Positions 19,275 through 28,282 of a stretch of DNA of 64,000 bases are shown here, piece by piece. The translations under genes were made by a program, and so were the position numbers. Source of the DNA: [Clostridium] aerotolerans DSM 5434 (GTDB lineage: Bacteria; Bacillota; Clostridia; Lachnospirales; Lachnospiraceae); assembly GCF_000687555.1 (NCBI RefSeq), contig NZ_JHWJ01000003.1, positions 248,001 to 312,000 of the forward strand, in the 5' to 3' direction. Numbering within the stretch: the stretch's first letter is position 1; each line of letters starts with the position of its first letter. A model generated the notes under the pieces. That model made no database searches and was not told where the DNA came from. It saw only the letters and a program-made list of their open reading frames with translations.

Positions 19275-20366
19275 TTATTCCTGACTCTGGTACTTCTTAG
19301 CCTGTTCTTCTATCAGCTCCAGATCATCAAAGTAATTGATCTTCATGGCATCTTTTACATCCTTTAAGGTTTTAGCCGCTGTGTCCGCTGCCTTCTTAGA
19401 GCCTTCCTTTAAAATCTGGAATACGTAAGGGATGTTCGCCTCATATTCCTTTCTTCTCTTTCGGATTGGCTCTAACTCAGCCTGTAGAATGCTGTTTAAA
19501 AATCTCTTGACCTTAACATCGCCCAGACCACCTCTTCTGTAGTGGTCCTTTAATTCATCAAGATTTTTGTATTCCGGTAAGTATTTTTCAAAATCATCTT
19601 CCTTACAGAATGCATCAAGATAGGTAAATACCGTATTTCCTTCCACTTCTCCCGGATCAGATACCTGTAAATGATTGGGATCTGTGAACATGCTCATTAC
19701 CTTCTTCTTTACTTCCTCTTCTGTATCCGATAAATAGATACAGTTACCCAGGGATTTGCTCATCTTTGCCTTGCCGTCAGTACCTGGAAGTCTTAAGCAG
19801 GCTTTGTTATCAGGAAGAAGGATATCCGGCTCTATCAGTGCTTCTCCATAAACGGAGTTGAATTTCCTTACGATTTCCCTGGTCTGCTCAATCATTGGCT
19901 CCTGATCCTCGCCCACTGGAACCGTGGTGGCCTTAAATGCCGTAATGTCAGCCGCCTGGCTGATGGGATAGGTAAAGAAGCCTACTGGTATACTGGTTTC
20001 AAAATTCCTCATGGCGATCTCAGACTTGACCGTTGGATTTCTCTGAAGTCTTGAGACAGTCACCAGGTTCATATAGTAAAAGGACAGCTCAGTCAGTTCC
20101 GCAATCTGGGACTGGATGAACAAGGTACACTTCTTGGGGTCCAGACCGCAGGCAAGATAATCCAGCGCGACCTCTATGATATTCTGACGAACCTTTTCGG
20201 GGTTGTCCGCATTGTCCGTCAATGCCTGGGCATCCGCAATCATAATATAAATCTCGTCAAATTCGCCGGAATTCTGCAGCTCCACTCTTCGTCTTAAGGA
20301 ACCTACGTAGTGGCCGATGTGCAGTTTTCCTGTGGGCCGGTCTCCCGTTAATATAATCTTTCCCAT
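19275..20366 (-). CDS. trpS: Tryptophan--tRNA ligase
   Basis: A 363-residue class I aminoacyl-tRNA synthetase charging tRNA-Trp. The HIGH-type motif is [16 protein letters not shown] and the KMSKS motif is [10 protein letters not shown] near residue 200. The ATG at 20366 is chosen because GGAGGTACAAAG precedes it; the longer frame to 20411 has none. The gap to metH is 68 bases, too short for a T-box leader, so it probably depends on read-through or a nearby promoter. The C-terminal Lys-rich helix is normal for the clostridial form. Confidence 0.96.
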   Translation of the reverse strand: MGKIILTGDRPTGKLHIGHYVGSLRRRVELQNSGEFDEIYIMIADAQALTDNADNPEKVRQNIIEVALDYLACGLDPKKCTLFIQSQIAELTELSFYYMNLVTVSRLQRNPTVKSEIAMRNFETSIPVGFFTYPISQAADITAFKATTVPVGEDQEPMIEQTREIVRKFNSVYGEALIEPDILLPDNKACLRLPGTDGKAKMSKSLGNCIYLSDTEEEVKKKVMSMFTDPNHLQVSDPGEVEGNTVFTYLDAFCKEDDFEKYLPEYKNLDELKDHYRRGGLGDVKVKRFLNSILQAELEPIRKRRKEYEANIPYVFQILKEGSKKAADTAAKTLKDVKDAMKINYFDDLELIEEQAKKYQSQE

Positions 20367-20434
20367 CTTTGTACCTCCAGTTGTATTATCAAGTTTAATT
20401 GTACCATTCATTCCGCATTTGTCAATGAGGCACC

Positions 20435-22873
20435 TTATATTCCTTCAAATACTCCTTCGGCATAATTCACGGAAGCCATGGCGTCCCGGCAGTACTGGTC
20501 TGCGCCAATGGTCTTTGCATAATCAGCCGTTAAAACAGCACCTCCTACCATAACTTTTGTCTGAGGAGATTCCGCCCTCAGCTGTCTGATGGTTTCCTCC
20601 ATGCTGGGAACTGTGGTGGTCATCAGAGCGCTTAAGCCTACCAGTTTAACCTGTTTTTCCACAGCGGTCTTTACGATCAGCTCTACCGGTACATCTTTTC
20701 CAAGGTCGATGACATCGTAGCTGTAATTTTCAAGAAGTACCTTCACAATATTCTTTCCAATATCGTGGATATCTCCCCGTACCGTAGCAAGAATAACCGT
20801 GCCTTTTTTTCCTTCCTCCATGCCGTTTTTTGCCAGCTGTTCCTTTATAACTTCAAAGGCCGCCTTCGCCGCCTCCGCACTCATTAAAAGCTGGGGAAGG
20901 AACACTGTCCCCTTTTCAAATCCCTTTCCTACCCGGTCCAGGGCAGGAATCATCTCCTCATTGATGATAACGAGAGGTTCCTTGTCTTTCATAAGCTCTG
21001 TGACTGCCGCATGGGCTCTGTCCTTAAGTCCCTTTTCAATGCTTTCTGATAAGGAAAGCTCTTTCCCTGCACTGCTTCCTCCTCCTGATGCTGATCCTGG
21101 CCTTACGGTATCTCCAAGAGTCGCCACCTGTCCGCTGTACACCTGAATGTAGCGGCTGCACTGAGGATCTAAATCAGAAAGGGTGAGATAGCTTAAATAA
21201 GAACGCATCATTGCTTCTGAATTTGGATTTATGATAGCAGCGTTTAAACCATTTTGAAGAGCCATGGTAAAAAATGCAGCATTGATGATCTCTCTTTGAG
21301 GAAGTCCAAAGGAAATGTTGGATACTCCAAGAATCGTCTTTCCATGCAGCTCGTCTCTTACCTTTCTTAAGGTTTCCAGAGTGGTTAAGGCGCCTTTGCT
21401 GTCAGAGCTGACTGTCATGCACAGGGCATCAATGACAATGTCCTTTTTTTCGATTCCATACTCCATGGCTTTATGATAGATTTTTTCTGCGACTGCGATT
21501 CTGCCGTCTGCGGTCTCAGGAATCCCATCTTCATCAAGGGCAAGAGCTACAACAACACCTCCATACCGCTTGACCAGAGGAAAGATTGCTTCCATCACTT
21601 CCTGTTTTCCGTTTACGGAGTTAATGAGAGGTTTGCCGTTGTAAATTCTCATGGCCCGTTCCATAGCTTCAATATCAGAAGTGTCGATCTGTAAAGGCAG
21701 GTCAATAATGCTTTGAATCTCCTTAATTACCTCTACCATCATAGACGCTTCATCAATTTCCGGAAGACCTACATTGACATCAAGGACATGAGCCCCGTTG
21801 TCCTGCTGGGAGACTCCTTCTCTTAAAATGTATTCCAGGTTGTGATCCCGAAGGGCCTGCTTGAATTTTGATTTCCCGGTGGGATTAATTCTTTCACCAA
21901 TGATAACCGGTTCCTGGTCCATAACAACCGCCTGGGCATAGGAGGATATTACGGTGCGGTCCTTTTTATCCGGAAGCCTGACAGGAAAATCCTTACACAA
22001 TGCCACTGTTTTTTCAATATGCTCCGGAGTCGTGCCACAGCAGCCACCTACTACACATGCTCCCATTTCAACAATCTCTGCCATGACTCTGGCAAACTCA
22101 TCGGCATCAATATCGTAAACCGTTTTGCCTCCTTCACTTCTTGGAAGTCCGGCATTGGGATTGACAATGACAGGTATGGAGGTCACCTTCATAATGTCAG
22201 CCAGAATGCCTTTCATCTGAATGGGGCCTAATCCACAGTTGATTCCAAGGGCATCCACCCTCAGTCCTTCTAATAATGCAACGGTGGATTCTACATTACC
22301 GCCTGTCAGAAGCTTTCCTTTCTCATCAAAGATCATGGTCACGAATACGGGAAGGCTGGAATTTTCCTTTGCTGCCAGCACGGCCGCTTTTGTTTCATAG
22401 CTGTCGCTCATGGTTTCGATGAGTACTAAGTCTGCGCCCTCTTCTTCCCCGATTTTAACCACCTGGGAATACATGTTATAGGCGTCCTCAAAATCAAGGT
22501 CACCTAAGGGTTTTAAAAGCTTTCCGGTAGGTCCTAAATCCAGGGCAATGTAGCCGCGCTTCTTTCCTTCGGGGTAATTGGCTGTTTTAACCGCCTGTCT
22601 GGCATTATGAAGCGCTGCCCGCACTACCTCATCCAGATCAAATTCAGCTCCCTTATAAAACTTTAAACCATTGGCTCCAAAGGTATTGGTCTTTATAATA
22701 TCTGCGCCAGCTTCCAGATAGTCCCGGTGAAGCTTAGTCATAATATCCGGATACACCACGTTCCAGGTCTCCGGCAGCTCCCCTGGTTTTAAACCATTGG
22801 CCTGTAAAAGACTTCCGGTTCCTCCGTCAAAAAATACAATTCTTTTTCTGATCTCTTCTAAAATCCCTGTCAT
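20435..22873 (-). CDS. metH: Cobalamin-dependent methionine synthase lacking the reactivation domain
   Basis: An 812-residue enzyme transferring methyl from methyltetrahydrofolate to homocysteine by way of cobalamin. Order: homocysteine methyltransferase domain (1-300; Zn ligands in LGINCGLGP and [10 protein letters not shown]), pterin-binding domain (about 330-590; [21 protein letters not shown]), B12 cap domain (about 610-680), cobalamin domain with GDIHDIGKN (near 705). The roughly 300-residue SAM-binding reactivation domain of the E. coli enzyme is absent; the preceding gene encodes it separately. The ATG at 22873 has GGAGGAATAT before it; a longer frame would overlap the upstream gene. 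Confidence 0.96.
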   Translation of the reverse strand: MTGILEEIRKRIVFFDGGTGSLLQANGLKPGELPETWNVVYPDIMTKLHRDYLEAGADIIKTNTFGANGLKFYKGAEFDLDEVVRAALHNARQAVKTANYPEGKKRGYIALDLGPTGKLLKPLGDLDFEDAYNMYSQVVKIGEEEGADLVLIETMSDSYETKAAVLAAKENSSLPVFVTMIFDEKGKLLTGGNVESTVALLEGLRVDALGINCGLGPIQMKGILADIMKVTSIPVIVNPNAGLPRSEGGKTVYDIDADEFARVMAEIVEMGACVVGGCCGTTPEHIEKTVALCKDFPVRLPDKKDRTVISSYAQAVVMDQEPVIIGERINPTGKSKFKQALRDHNLEYILREGVSQQDNGAHVLDVNVGLPEIDEASMMVEVIKEIQSIIDLPLQIDTSDIEAMERAMRIYNGKPLINSVNGKQEVMEAIFPLVKRYGGVVVALALDEDGIPETADGRIAVAEKIYHKAMEYGIEKKDIVIDALCMTVSSDSKGALTTLETLRKVRDELHGKTILGVSNISFGLPQREIINAAFFTMALQNGLNAAIINPNSEAMMRSYLSYLTLSDLDPQCSRYIQVYSGQVATLGDTVRPGSASGGGSSAGKELSLSESIEKGLKDRAHAAVTELMKDKEPLVIINEEMIPALDRVGKGFEKGTVFLPQLLMSAEAAKAAFEVIKEQLAKNGMEEGKKGTVILATVRGDIHDIGKNIVKVLLENYSYDVIDLGKDVPVELIVKTAVEKQVKLVGLSALMTTTVPSMEETIRQLRAESPQTKVMVGGAVLTADYAKTIGADQYCRDAMASVNYAEGVFEGI

Positions 22874-22899
22874 ATATTCCTCCACTAAAATCTGTCCCT

Positions 22900-23544
22900 T
22901 TAATTTCTTCGGTATGCGCAATCTGTCTTTCCACAGGACTCGCATCCCTTGACCTCACACCGGTATGGTTTATCGCTGACTCCCATGATTGCTGTCACTG
23001 ATTTTGACGGTGTCATTAAGAGACTGTCCGTCAGCATAATTCCTACCCGCTTTGAGGTTTCCAAAACGGCTGTAATATTCTTCTGGCACTCTAAGGCAAA
23101 GTCACCGTATCCAGGGCTGAACCTTGGCCGTAAATAAAACCCCCTGGCTTCATATTCCTGTTTCAGCTTTATATTTTCCTGGTCGCAAAATTCCTCGATC
23201 ATGGCTGCCGCAGCCGCCTGCATGGTGACCGCCTTACTCATCTGAAGCTTTGTATATTTATGCAAAAGAACATCCACACCGGTCCCCAGTGTGGCTGCAA
23301 ACAATATGACCTGACTGCAGTCTTTTAAATTCTTACTTAAATGCCTGCTTTTCGTTTGAAAAACAGTAAAATCAATCTCTTCCTCAGGCAGGAGAGTTAA
23401 GGGGAACGTCCGGCTGACGCTCTTACATGTGGCGACAGCGGTAAGCTCCTTAATACACTCCTCAATCAACCCGTTTACCGCATCATCCCCATCCTGTATG
23501 CCATATCCCAAGTACCTGCGAACTTCTTTACGGCTGATTTCCAT
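22900..23544 (-). CDS. Stand-alone methionine synthase reactivation protein
   Basis: A 214-residue protein matching the vitamin B12-dependent methionine synthase activation domain, which binds SAM and remethylates inactive cob(II)alamin. The conserved RPRFSPGYGDFALECQKNI (residues about 135-153) and the SLLMTPSKSVTAIMGVS stretch are the family core. Residues 195-210 add a short Cys-rich tail (CEVKGCESCGKTDC). It sits between metF and metH, and MetH here lacks this domain, so the partner is clear. Weak ribosome site upstream. Confidence 0.9.
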   Translation of the reverse strand: MEISRKEVRRYLGYGIQDGDDAVNGLIEECIKELTAVATCKSVSRTFPLTLLPEEEIDFTVFQTKSRHLSKNLKDCSQVILFAATLGTGVDVLLHKYTKLQMSKAVTMQAAAAAMIEEFCDQENIKLKQEYEARGFYLRPRFSPGYGDFALECQKNITAVLETSKRVGIMLTDSLLMTPSKSVTAIMGVSDKPYRCEVKGCESCGKTDCAYRRN

Positions 23545-23577
23545 GAGCCTTCCTCCCTTATAAATCTGTGAAAGAAT

Positions 23578-23607
23578 GGGTCCGGTCCTGCAGCAGGCAC
23601 CGAACCC
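23578..23607 (-). other. Intercistronic hairpin between metF and the reactivation gene
   Basis: On the minus strand GGGTTCGGT and ACCGGACCC pair (one G-U) around an inner CCTG/CAGG stem. No U-tract follows, so it is more likely an mRNA processing or stability element than a terminator. Confidence 0.45.
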
Positions 23608-23619
23608 TAAATGGTATAA

Positions 23620-24477
23620 CTATAATATCTCTGATAAGTTTTCCTTAATTTTATATGCAATATCCGGCTTATTCATGGAATACACATGAATGGCATTGAC
23701 TCCGTTTGCGATGAGGTCAATGATCTGCTCTGTCGCATAAGCGATTCCCGCCTGCTTCATGGCTGCCGGATTATCTCCGAACCGGTCTACAATTGCCTTA
23801 AACCGGGATGGCAGATAGGTTCCGGAGAGCTGACAGCTTCGTATAATCTGTCTTACATTGGTTACAGGCATAATTCCTGCAACGACTGGGACTGTAATTC
23901 CTTTTTCCCGTATTCGGTATAAATAGTTATATAATATATTATTATCAAAAAACATCTGAGTGGTTACAAAATCGCAGCCAGCTTCTACCTTTTGTTTTAA
24001 ATAATCCATATCAATGGTCTTGCTGGCAGACTCTACATGGCCTTCCGGATAGCAAGCAGCACCGATACAGAAATCTCCTGCTTCCTTGATCTCACGGATC
24101 AGCTCAGAAGCATAGCTGTATTCCTTGGAAACTGCTCCGTCCTGAGGGATATCTCCCCTGAGAGCAAGCACATTCTCAATGCCAGCCTCCTTTAATTCAT
24201 GAAGAACCTCCCGAACCTTCTCCTTTGTAGAAGATACACAGGTTAAATGGGCTAGTGCCGTTACATGATGATTATGATGCAGTGCCGAGGCTATATCAAC
24301 CGTATATTTGCTGGTCCCTCCGCCTGCTCCATAGGTGACACTCATAAAAGCCGGGTTTAACTTCGCAATCTCTGCCGCCGCCCGCTCTACAGATTCATAT
24401 TTATCCTCTGTCTTAGGGGGGAAAACTTCAAAAGACAAGGTCGGCTTTCCCTGACTCAAAATGTCTTTAATCTTCAT
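23620..24477 (-). CDS. metF: Methylenetetrahydrofolate reductase
   Basis: A 285-residue FAD enzyme reducing 5,10-methylene- to 5-methyltetrahydrofolate for MetH. Recognisable are the N-terminal SFEVFPPKTED with the catalytic Glu, VTYGAGGGTS, ALRGDIPQDG and the later QMFFDN. Start at ATG 24477 with GGAG 9 bases upstream; a TTG 15 bases further up overlaps that ribosome site. First gene of the metF-reactivation-metH unit. In some acetogens and related clostridia the enzyme pairs with MetV; no metV is seen here. Confidence 0.95.
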   Translation of the reverse strand: MKIKDILSQGKPTLSFEVFPPKTEDKYESVERAAAEIAKLNPAFMSVTYGAGGGTSKYTVDIASALHHNHHVTALAHLTCVSSTKEKVREVLHELKEAGIENVLALRGDIPQDGAVSKEYSYASELIREIKEAGDFCIGAACYPEGHVESASKTIDMDYLKQKVEAGCDFVTTQMFFDNNILYNYLYRIREKGITVPVVAGIMPVTNVRQIIRSCQLSGTYLPSRFKAIVDRFGDNPAAMKQAGIAYATEQIIDLIANGVNAIHVYSMNKPDIAYKIKENLSEIL

Positions 24478-24531
24478 GCTGTCTGTCTCCAATCTTTCGT
24501 CTTTTTATCTTTTTAACACTTTACCACAAAA

Positions 24532-24551
24532 AATTGTTTCCTGCAACAATT
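24532..24551 (-). terminator. Short hairpin after hflC
   Basis: AATTGTT and AACAATT form a 7-bp stem around a 6-base loop; TTTTTT follows on the minus strand. It touches the hflC stop codon. AT-rich, so probably a weak terminator. Confidence 0.45.
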
Positions 24552-25422
24552 ACCGTCCCGTAAAAATTTGTGCGATCGGCGAATTTCCCGGAAGGATGAG
24601 GGTATTGTTTTCACCGGCAAGAGATGTTTTTGCTGCTTCCAGAGAACGGATAAAGGAATAAAAATCAGCTCTCTGGGGATTGCTGTAAGCCTCCGCCAGG
24701 ATTCTCATGTACTCTGCCTCTCCCTCTGCTGTAACTGATGCAGCCATTGCCTGGGCATCGGAAATACTGATAGCGATCTCCCTGTCTGTGGTATTTTGTA
24801 TTTTCTTTGCTTCTGCCTGCCCTTCTGCGGTATAGGTAGCTGCAATTTTATCACGTTCTGATATCATTCTTTCGTACACAGCTGCTTTATTATCCACCGG
24901 AAGGTCCAGACGTTTCGTCTCAACGGCCAGTAGCTTAATACCGTACTGGCTCATATTCTCACCCACATTCTTCATGATCGCCTGTGAAAGCTCTTCATCT
25001 CTGCTGCTGATGACATCGTTCTGGCTCATACTGCTGATTACATTTTTTACGGAGTTATAAACTACCGTATCAATTCTTCCTTCCGCATTGGCAATGGAAG
25101 AATTTAAGGACTGGGCGAACCTTAAGGGGTCTTCAATCTTCCATAACACATAACTGTCACTTAACATGGTCTTCTTATCCATGGTAATGACATCGGATGC
25201 TGCCAGATCGTAAATTAAAATCTGTCTTGGCAGCGTGTCTGCTGTCTGTATCAGGGGAATCTTCATGGTAACACCAGCTGTATTTATGACTCGTTCCACA
25301 CGGCCGAACTGACGTATTAATTTATATTCATTTTCATTGGTAACGACAATGGAACCAGACAATACGATGACCGCTAAAAGAGCGACAAATATCAGGACGG
25401 CTTTTTTTAGTTTCTTTTTCAT
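24550..25422 (-). CDS. hflC: SPFH-domain protein HflC
   Basis: A 290-residue membrane protein with an N-terminal anchor (about residues 7-26) and an SPFH/band-7 domain, including the conserved RLDLPVDNKAAVYERM stretch of HflC. HflC with HflK forms a large membrane ring regulating the FtsH protease. The start overlaps the hflK stop by 4 bases (ATGA), with AAGGAG upstream. The coiled-coil region after about residue 180 is rich in Glu and Ala. Topology puts the SPFH domain outside the cytoplasm. Confidence 0.9.
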   Translation of the reverse strand: MKKKLKKAVLIFVALLAVIVLSGSIVVTNENEYKLIRQFGRVERVINTAGVTMKIPLIQTADTLPRQILIYDLAASDVITMDKKTMLSDSYVLWKIEDPLRFAQSLNSSIANAEGRIDTVVYNSVKNVISSMSQNDVISSRDEELSQAIMKNVGENMSQYGIKLLAVETKRLDLPVDNKAAVYERMISERDKIAATYTAEGQAEAKKIQNTTDREIAISISDAQAMAASVTAEGEAEYMRILAEAYSNPQRADFYSFIRSLEAAKTSLAGENNTLILPGNSPIAQIFTGR

Positions 25423-26396
25423 TCTGCTTTCTCCTTTTCTTTGCTGTTTCCTCCACCGGTAAAGCTATCCAAAGGGAGGATGGTGCTGGTCTTATCGGTT
25501 CCGTCAATAATGACTTTCATATTTGGAAGGACTTTTTCCATGGTTTCATAGAACATCCTCTTTTTTGTGACCTCCGGATTCTTTTCATATTCCATGAACA
25601 TTGCATTGAATTTTGCAACCTCTGCATTGGCTTCATTGATCCTTTTTGCTTTTGTTGATTCTGCATCCTGTAATATCTTATCGGTCTGAGCGGTTGCCTC
25701 AGGAAGCTTTTCATTGCGGTATTTATTGGCATTGTTTATGGCAGTTTCTTTTCCCTGCTTTGCTGTTTCTACTGCCTTAAAGGCTTCCATGACCTCTTTG
25801 GTGGGCGGTTCAGAATCCTGAATGGTCACATTTACCACCGTAAGGCCTATTTCATGCCCTTCCAGCTTTTCCATGATCATCTGTTTGATTTTTGTCTGAA
25901 TCTCATTCTTTCCTGTGGTCAATACAGCATCCACATCATAGCCTCCAATTACGGTACGAATACAGCTTTTTGTAATGCTCTGTAAAACCTTTAAGGGGTC
26001 CTCTGAGCCATAGACTGCCTTCACCGGATCTGATACCTTATACTCTGTAAAAAAGTCTACGTTAACGAAATTATAATCCTTGGTGATCATCAGAGAATCT
26101 TCCTCCCTGCTTTCGTTATCGTCAGGATTATAGCCAATGGCAAATCCCTGAATGGTGGTGTTCACTTTCTTTACCTTCTGGACAAACGGCACTTTAAAGT
26201 GAAGCCCCGAATCTGTCACTGCCCTTGGCTTACCCATTGTCGTTACGACTGCCTGCTCCTGTTCCTGGATGTTGTATATGGAACCAAAACCAATCACTGG
26301 AATTGCCACCAATAAAACGGCCGCAGCTCCTGACCTCTTAAGGACTTTCTTTACCCTTTTCCATACCTCTCTTTTTTGAGGATCAAACGTTTCCAT
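25419..26396 (-). CDS. hflK: SPFH-domain protein HflK
   Basis: A 325-residue partner of HflC. A single membrane segment (about residues 23-43) is followed by the band-7 domain (about 60-240), with QEQEQAVVTTMGKPRAV at its start, and a helical Ala/Glu/Lys-rich region to about 290. Upstream AAAGGAG precedes the ATG. The order hflK-hflC with a 4-base overlap is the standard operon. The palindromic repeat at 26455-26588 lies 59 bases upstream, close to where the promoter should be. Confidence 0.9.
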   Translation of the reverse strand: METFDPQKREVWKRVKKVLKRSGAAAVLLVAIPVIGFGSIYNIQEQEQAVVTTMGKPRAVTDSGLHFKVPFVQKVKKVNTTIQGFAIGYNPDDNESREEDSLMITKDYNFVNVDFFTEYKVSDPVKAVYGSEDPLKVLQSITKSCIRTVIGGYDVDAVLTTGKNEIQTKIKQMIMEKLEGHEIGLTVVNVTIQDSEPPTKEVMEAFKAVETAKQGKETAINNANKYRNEKLPEATAQTDKILQDAESTKAKRINEANAEVAKFNAMFMEYEKNPEVTKKRMFYETMEKVLPNMKVIIDGTDKTSTILPLDSFTGGGNSKEKEKAE

Positions 26397-26454
26397 AATG
26401 TGCTCCTTTCTTTACTTACCCTCTATGTTTATGCTCTCGTAAAGGAAACAAGAA

Positions 26455-26588
26455 AGAGTCTGACTTGTCAGACTCTGGCACTGACGCGCTGTCACTTTAG
26501 TGACATCTTCCTCTTAAGCGTCATGTGCATCCTGCATGGAATGCTTTTTATTATATAGGGGGTGTAGACCCCCCCTATATAATAAAAA
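26455..26588. repeat. Dispersed palindromic intergenic repeat, copy A
   Basis: 134 bases holding three hairpins. Hairpin 1: AGAGTCTGAC (26455-26464) with GTCAGACTCT (26467-26476). Hairpin 2: TGACGC (26482-26487) with GCGTCA (26518-26523), enclosing GTCACT/AGTGAC (26491-26504). Hairpin 3: a perfect 18-bp stem (26545-26562 with 26571-26588) whose outer ends are T- and A-runs. Copy B at 41622-41754 has the same order and similar length. The right A-run is shared with the adjacent terminator. It carries no reading frame, so it resembles a REP- or MITE-like element. Confidence 0.85.
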
Positions 26589-26628
26589 AGACCTTTATTG
26601 ACACCTTTACGGTATCAATAAAAGTCTT
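26584..26628 (-). terminator. Terminator of the zinc-ribbon protein gene
   Basis: An 18-bp stem (26588-26605 with 26611-26628) with two G-U pairs and a 5-base loop. The U-tract on the minus strand is the A-run that also ends repeat copy A. Confidence 0.85.
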
Positions 26629-26782
26629 GCACATTTCATAAGGATGCGGATAAATCACTTTACCGTTCTGACGCAATCTTATCCAGCAAATGCTGGCAGC
26701 TACTCCCTTTTACGATTGAAGCTATTATATCAGATCCATAGCAGTGTGTCAAATGAAACCCTTAGTATATTGCTGGTAAGGA

Positions 26783-27877
26783 TCAGGTTTCCCCATGTTC
26801 TGTGGAAAGCAGGGAGTTATAGGATACCGTTACCTGAAGAGTGTCATCTTCTTCATATACATACAAGGAGAAAATTCCATCGGTAAAAATAGTTTCCTCT
26901 CCCTGTTCCAGCCCTCCCCTGACCTGCTCCATAATGACTGGAACACTGCTCTCCTCCAAAGGAATCTGAGCTGCTGTTTCTGTTGTCTTTAAAAACTGCT
27001 CCAGATAGGCCAAGGATGCTTCTTTATCTTTTATGGAAGAGATATAATCATGCATCTCTCCGGTGGCAGTGTCATAGTTGATCTCCACATACTGGTATAC
27101 ATATCCCTCATCCTCTGAAGTCAGCTTACTGGTCACTTCATCCTCCAGATAATAGCCTTCCACGGTATCATAATAAGATATGGATCCGGAATCTGTTTTC
27201 ATCTCATAATTATCCGAATAAACTGCCTGGGGTTTTAAGAGAAACCCATAGGAATTTGCATTTATATACTGACCCATGGAATCCATGATCTCTTTTCCAG
27301 ACACCGGAAAATGATTGTAACCATTGCAGGGGATTCCGGCTGCCTTTACATCCTCTTCCTTTAAGTCCTTAAAGCCGGAATCGTCAAATGGATATGATAC
27401 TTCATAATCATTTGACTTATCCAGAAACCGGTCCGCTTTTTTTGCAATATCAGGCAGAGAACCAGCTATGATAAAAAGGAAGGTAATAATTCCTGCTATG
27501 GAAACAGGAAATCTCCTGCCCACTTTTTTCTGGGGCGGTACTGAGGAGCCTGACGGTATGTAATCTCTGGGCGGCTGAGCGTCCACAGGAGGCGGTGTCG
27601 CTGTACGTGGTGGTATCATAGTTCTTGCTGGCTGTATGGTCTTAGCTGGCTGAGCTGACCCTGTCCTGGCCGGCTGAGAAGAGCCTGGGTGCTTAGGCTG
27701 CACAGCAGTTCCATTTGACGAAGAGCCGATTGATGCAATTTCCTTTGCAGGCGGCTTTTCATTTAAATAGTAATTCATTTCCCATATGACGGGACGGCGA
27801 ACAATCTTTTTACATCGGACACAGAAATTAGCCTCATTGACCGGAAGATCACAAACCGGGCATATCTTTCTTTTCAC
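26783..27877 (-). CDS. Zinc-ribbon membrane protein with a Pro-rich linker
   Basis: A 364-residue protein. Residues 6-23 form a zinc ribbon (Cys at about 6, 9, 20 and 23), followed by a Pro/Ala/Ser-rich low-complexity segment (about 45-115), one membrane helix (about 122-144), and an extracellular C-terminal half rich in Asp, Glu and Tyr with no domain I recognise. I chose the GTG at 27877, after GGGGGGAG; a TTG 21 bases upstream overlaps the previous gene. It sits behind a 108-residue protein and ftsZ. Function unknown; location behind ftsZ may hint at envelope work, but that is weak. Confidence 0.75.
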   Translation of the reverse strand: MKRKICPVCDLPVNEANFCVRCKKIVRRPVIWEMNYYLNEKPPAKEIASIGSSSNGTAVQPKHPGSSQPARTGSAQPAKTIQPARTMIPPRTATPPPVDAQPPRDYIPSGSSVPPQKKVGRRFPVSIAGIITFLFIIAGSLPDIAKKADRFLDKSNDYEVSYPFDDSGFKDLKEEDVKAAGIPCNGYNHFPVSGKEIMDSMGQYINANSYGFLLKPQAVYSDNYEMKTDSGSISYYDTVEGYYLEDEVTSKLTSEDEGYVYQYVEINYDTATGEMHDYISSIKDKEASLAYLEQFLKTTETAAQIPLEESSVPVIMEQVRGGLEQGEETIFTDGIFSLYVYEEDDTLQVTVSYNSLLSTEHGET

Positions 27878-27890
27878 TTTTGTCTCCCCC

Positions 27891-28217
27891 CTATCCAAGT
27901 ACCAGATGGGCCACAGCTATTTCATCATCTTCGTGGAAACCCTGGGCACAAACCTGGATATTATATACATATGTTTCCTCCAGGCCGGTAAGTGCAGATA
28001 TTTCTTTTATATTTTTCCCTTCACCAGCCAATGCCAGTACCTGATGAACGTCCTCAATGGTCTTTTTTAATAACTCATCAGAAGGACTGGGAGTCATAAG
28101 CTCTCCATGATCAAGATCTGATTCCAGAATAAAATCCTCCAGAGACATCTTTTTATCCTTCTCCTGACTGTCATAATAGTCCTCAGAAATTTCCCAATCA
28201 TTTAATTTATCAGACAT
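27891..28217 (-). CDS. Uncharacterised protein with a helix-turn-helix-like segment
   Basis: A 108-residue acidic protein. The segment GEGKNIKEISALTGLEETYVYNI (residues about 64-86), here named by its ends GEGKNIKEIS and EETYVYNI, resembles a helix-turn-helix of the RNA polymerase sigma or resolvase type. The N-terminal 45 residues are Asp/Glu/Ser-rich. ATG 28217 follows AAGGAG. It lies between ftsZ and the zinc-ribbon gene, with an 11-bp hairpin between it and ftsZ. No known family recognised. Confidence 0.7.
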   Translation of the reverse strand: MSDKLNDWEISEDYYDSQEKDKKMSLEDFILESDLDHGELMTPSPSDELLKKTIEDVHQVLALAGEGKNIKEISALTGLEETYVYNIQVCAQGFHEDDEIAVAHLVLG

Positions 28218-28237
28218 ACTGTCACTCCTTTCCAAAA

Positions 28238-28263
28238 CAGGCAGGTTCGTCGGAACCTGCCTG
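28238..28263 (-). terminator. Hairpin at the 3' end of ftsZ
   Basis: A perfect 11-bp stem CAGGCAGGTTC/GAACCTGCCTG with a 4-base loop; TTTT follows on the minus strand. It also comes just before the ribosome site of the 108-residue protein, so it may give partial read-through. Confidence 0.75.
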
Positions 28264-28282
28264 ATATGTAACATAATATGTT

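Larger units (their letters stand above)
26397..26782. other. Gene-free interval upstream of hflK
   Basis: 386 bases between hflK and the zinc-ribbon gene. It holds the palindromic repeat copy A (26455-26588), the zinc-ribbon gene terminator (26584-26628) and about 150 bases with no recognised feature. No clear promoter for hflK was found. Confidence 0.7.

Noticed and set aside
20366-20434. T-box leader before trpS
   Set aside because: Only 68 bases separate metH and trpS, and no T-box motif or specifier stem is seen.
26644-26886. 80-codon open frame on the plus strand
   Set aside because: Overlaps the end of the zinc-ribbon gene; no ribosome site or recognisable domain.
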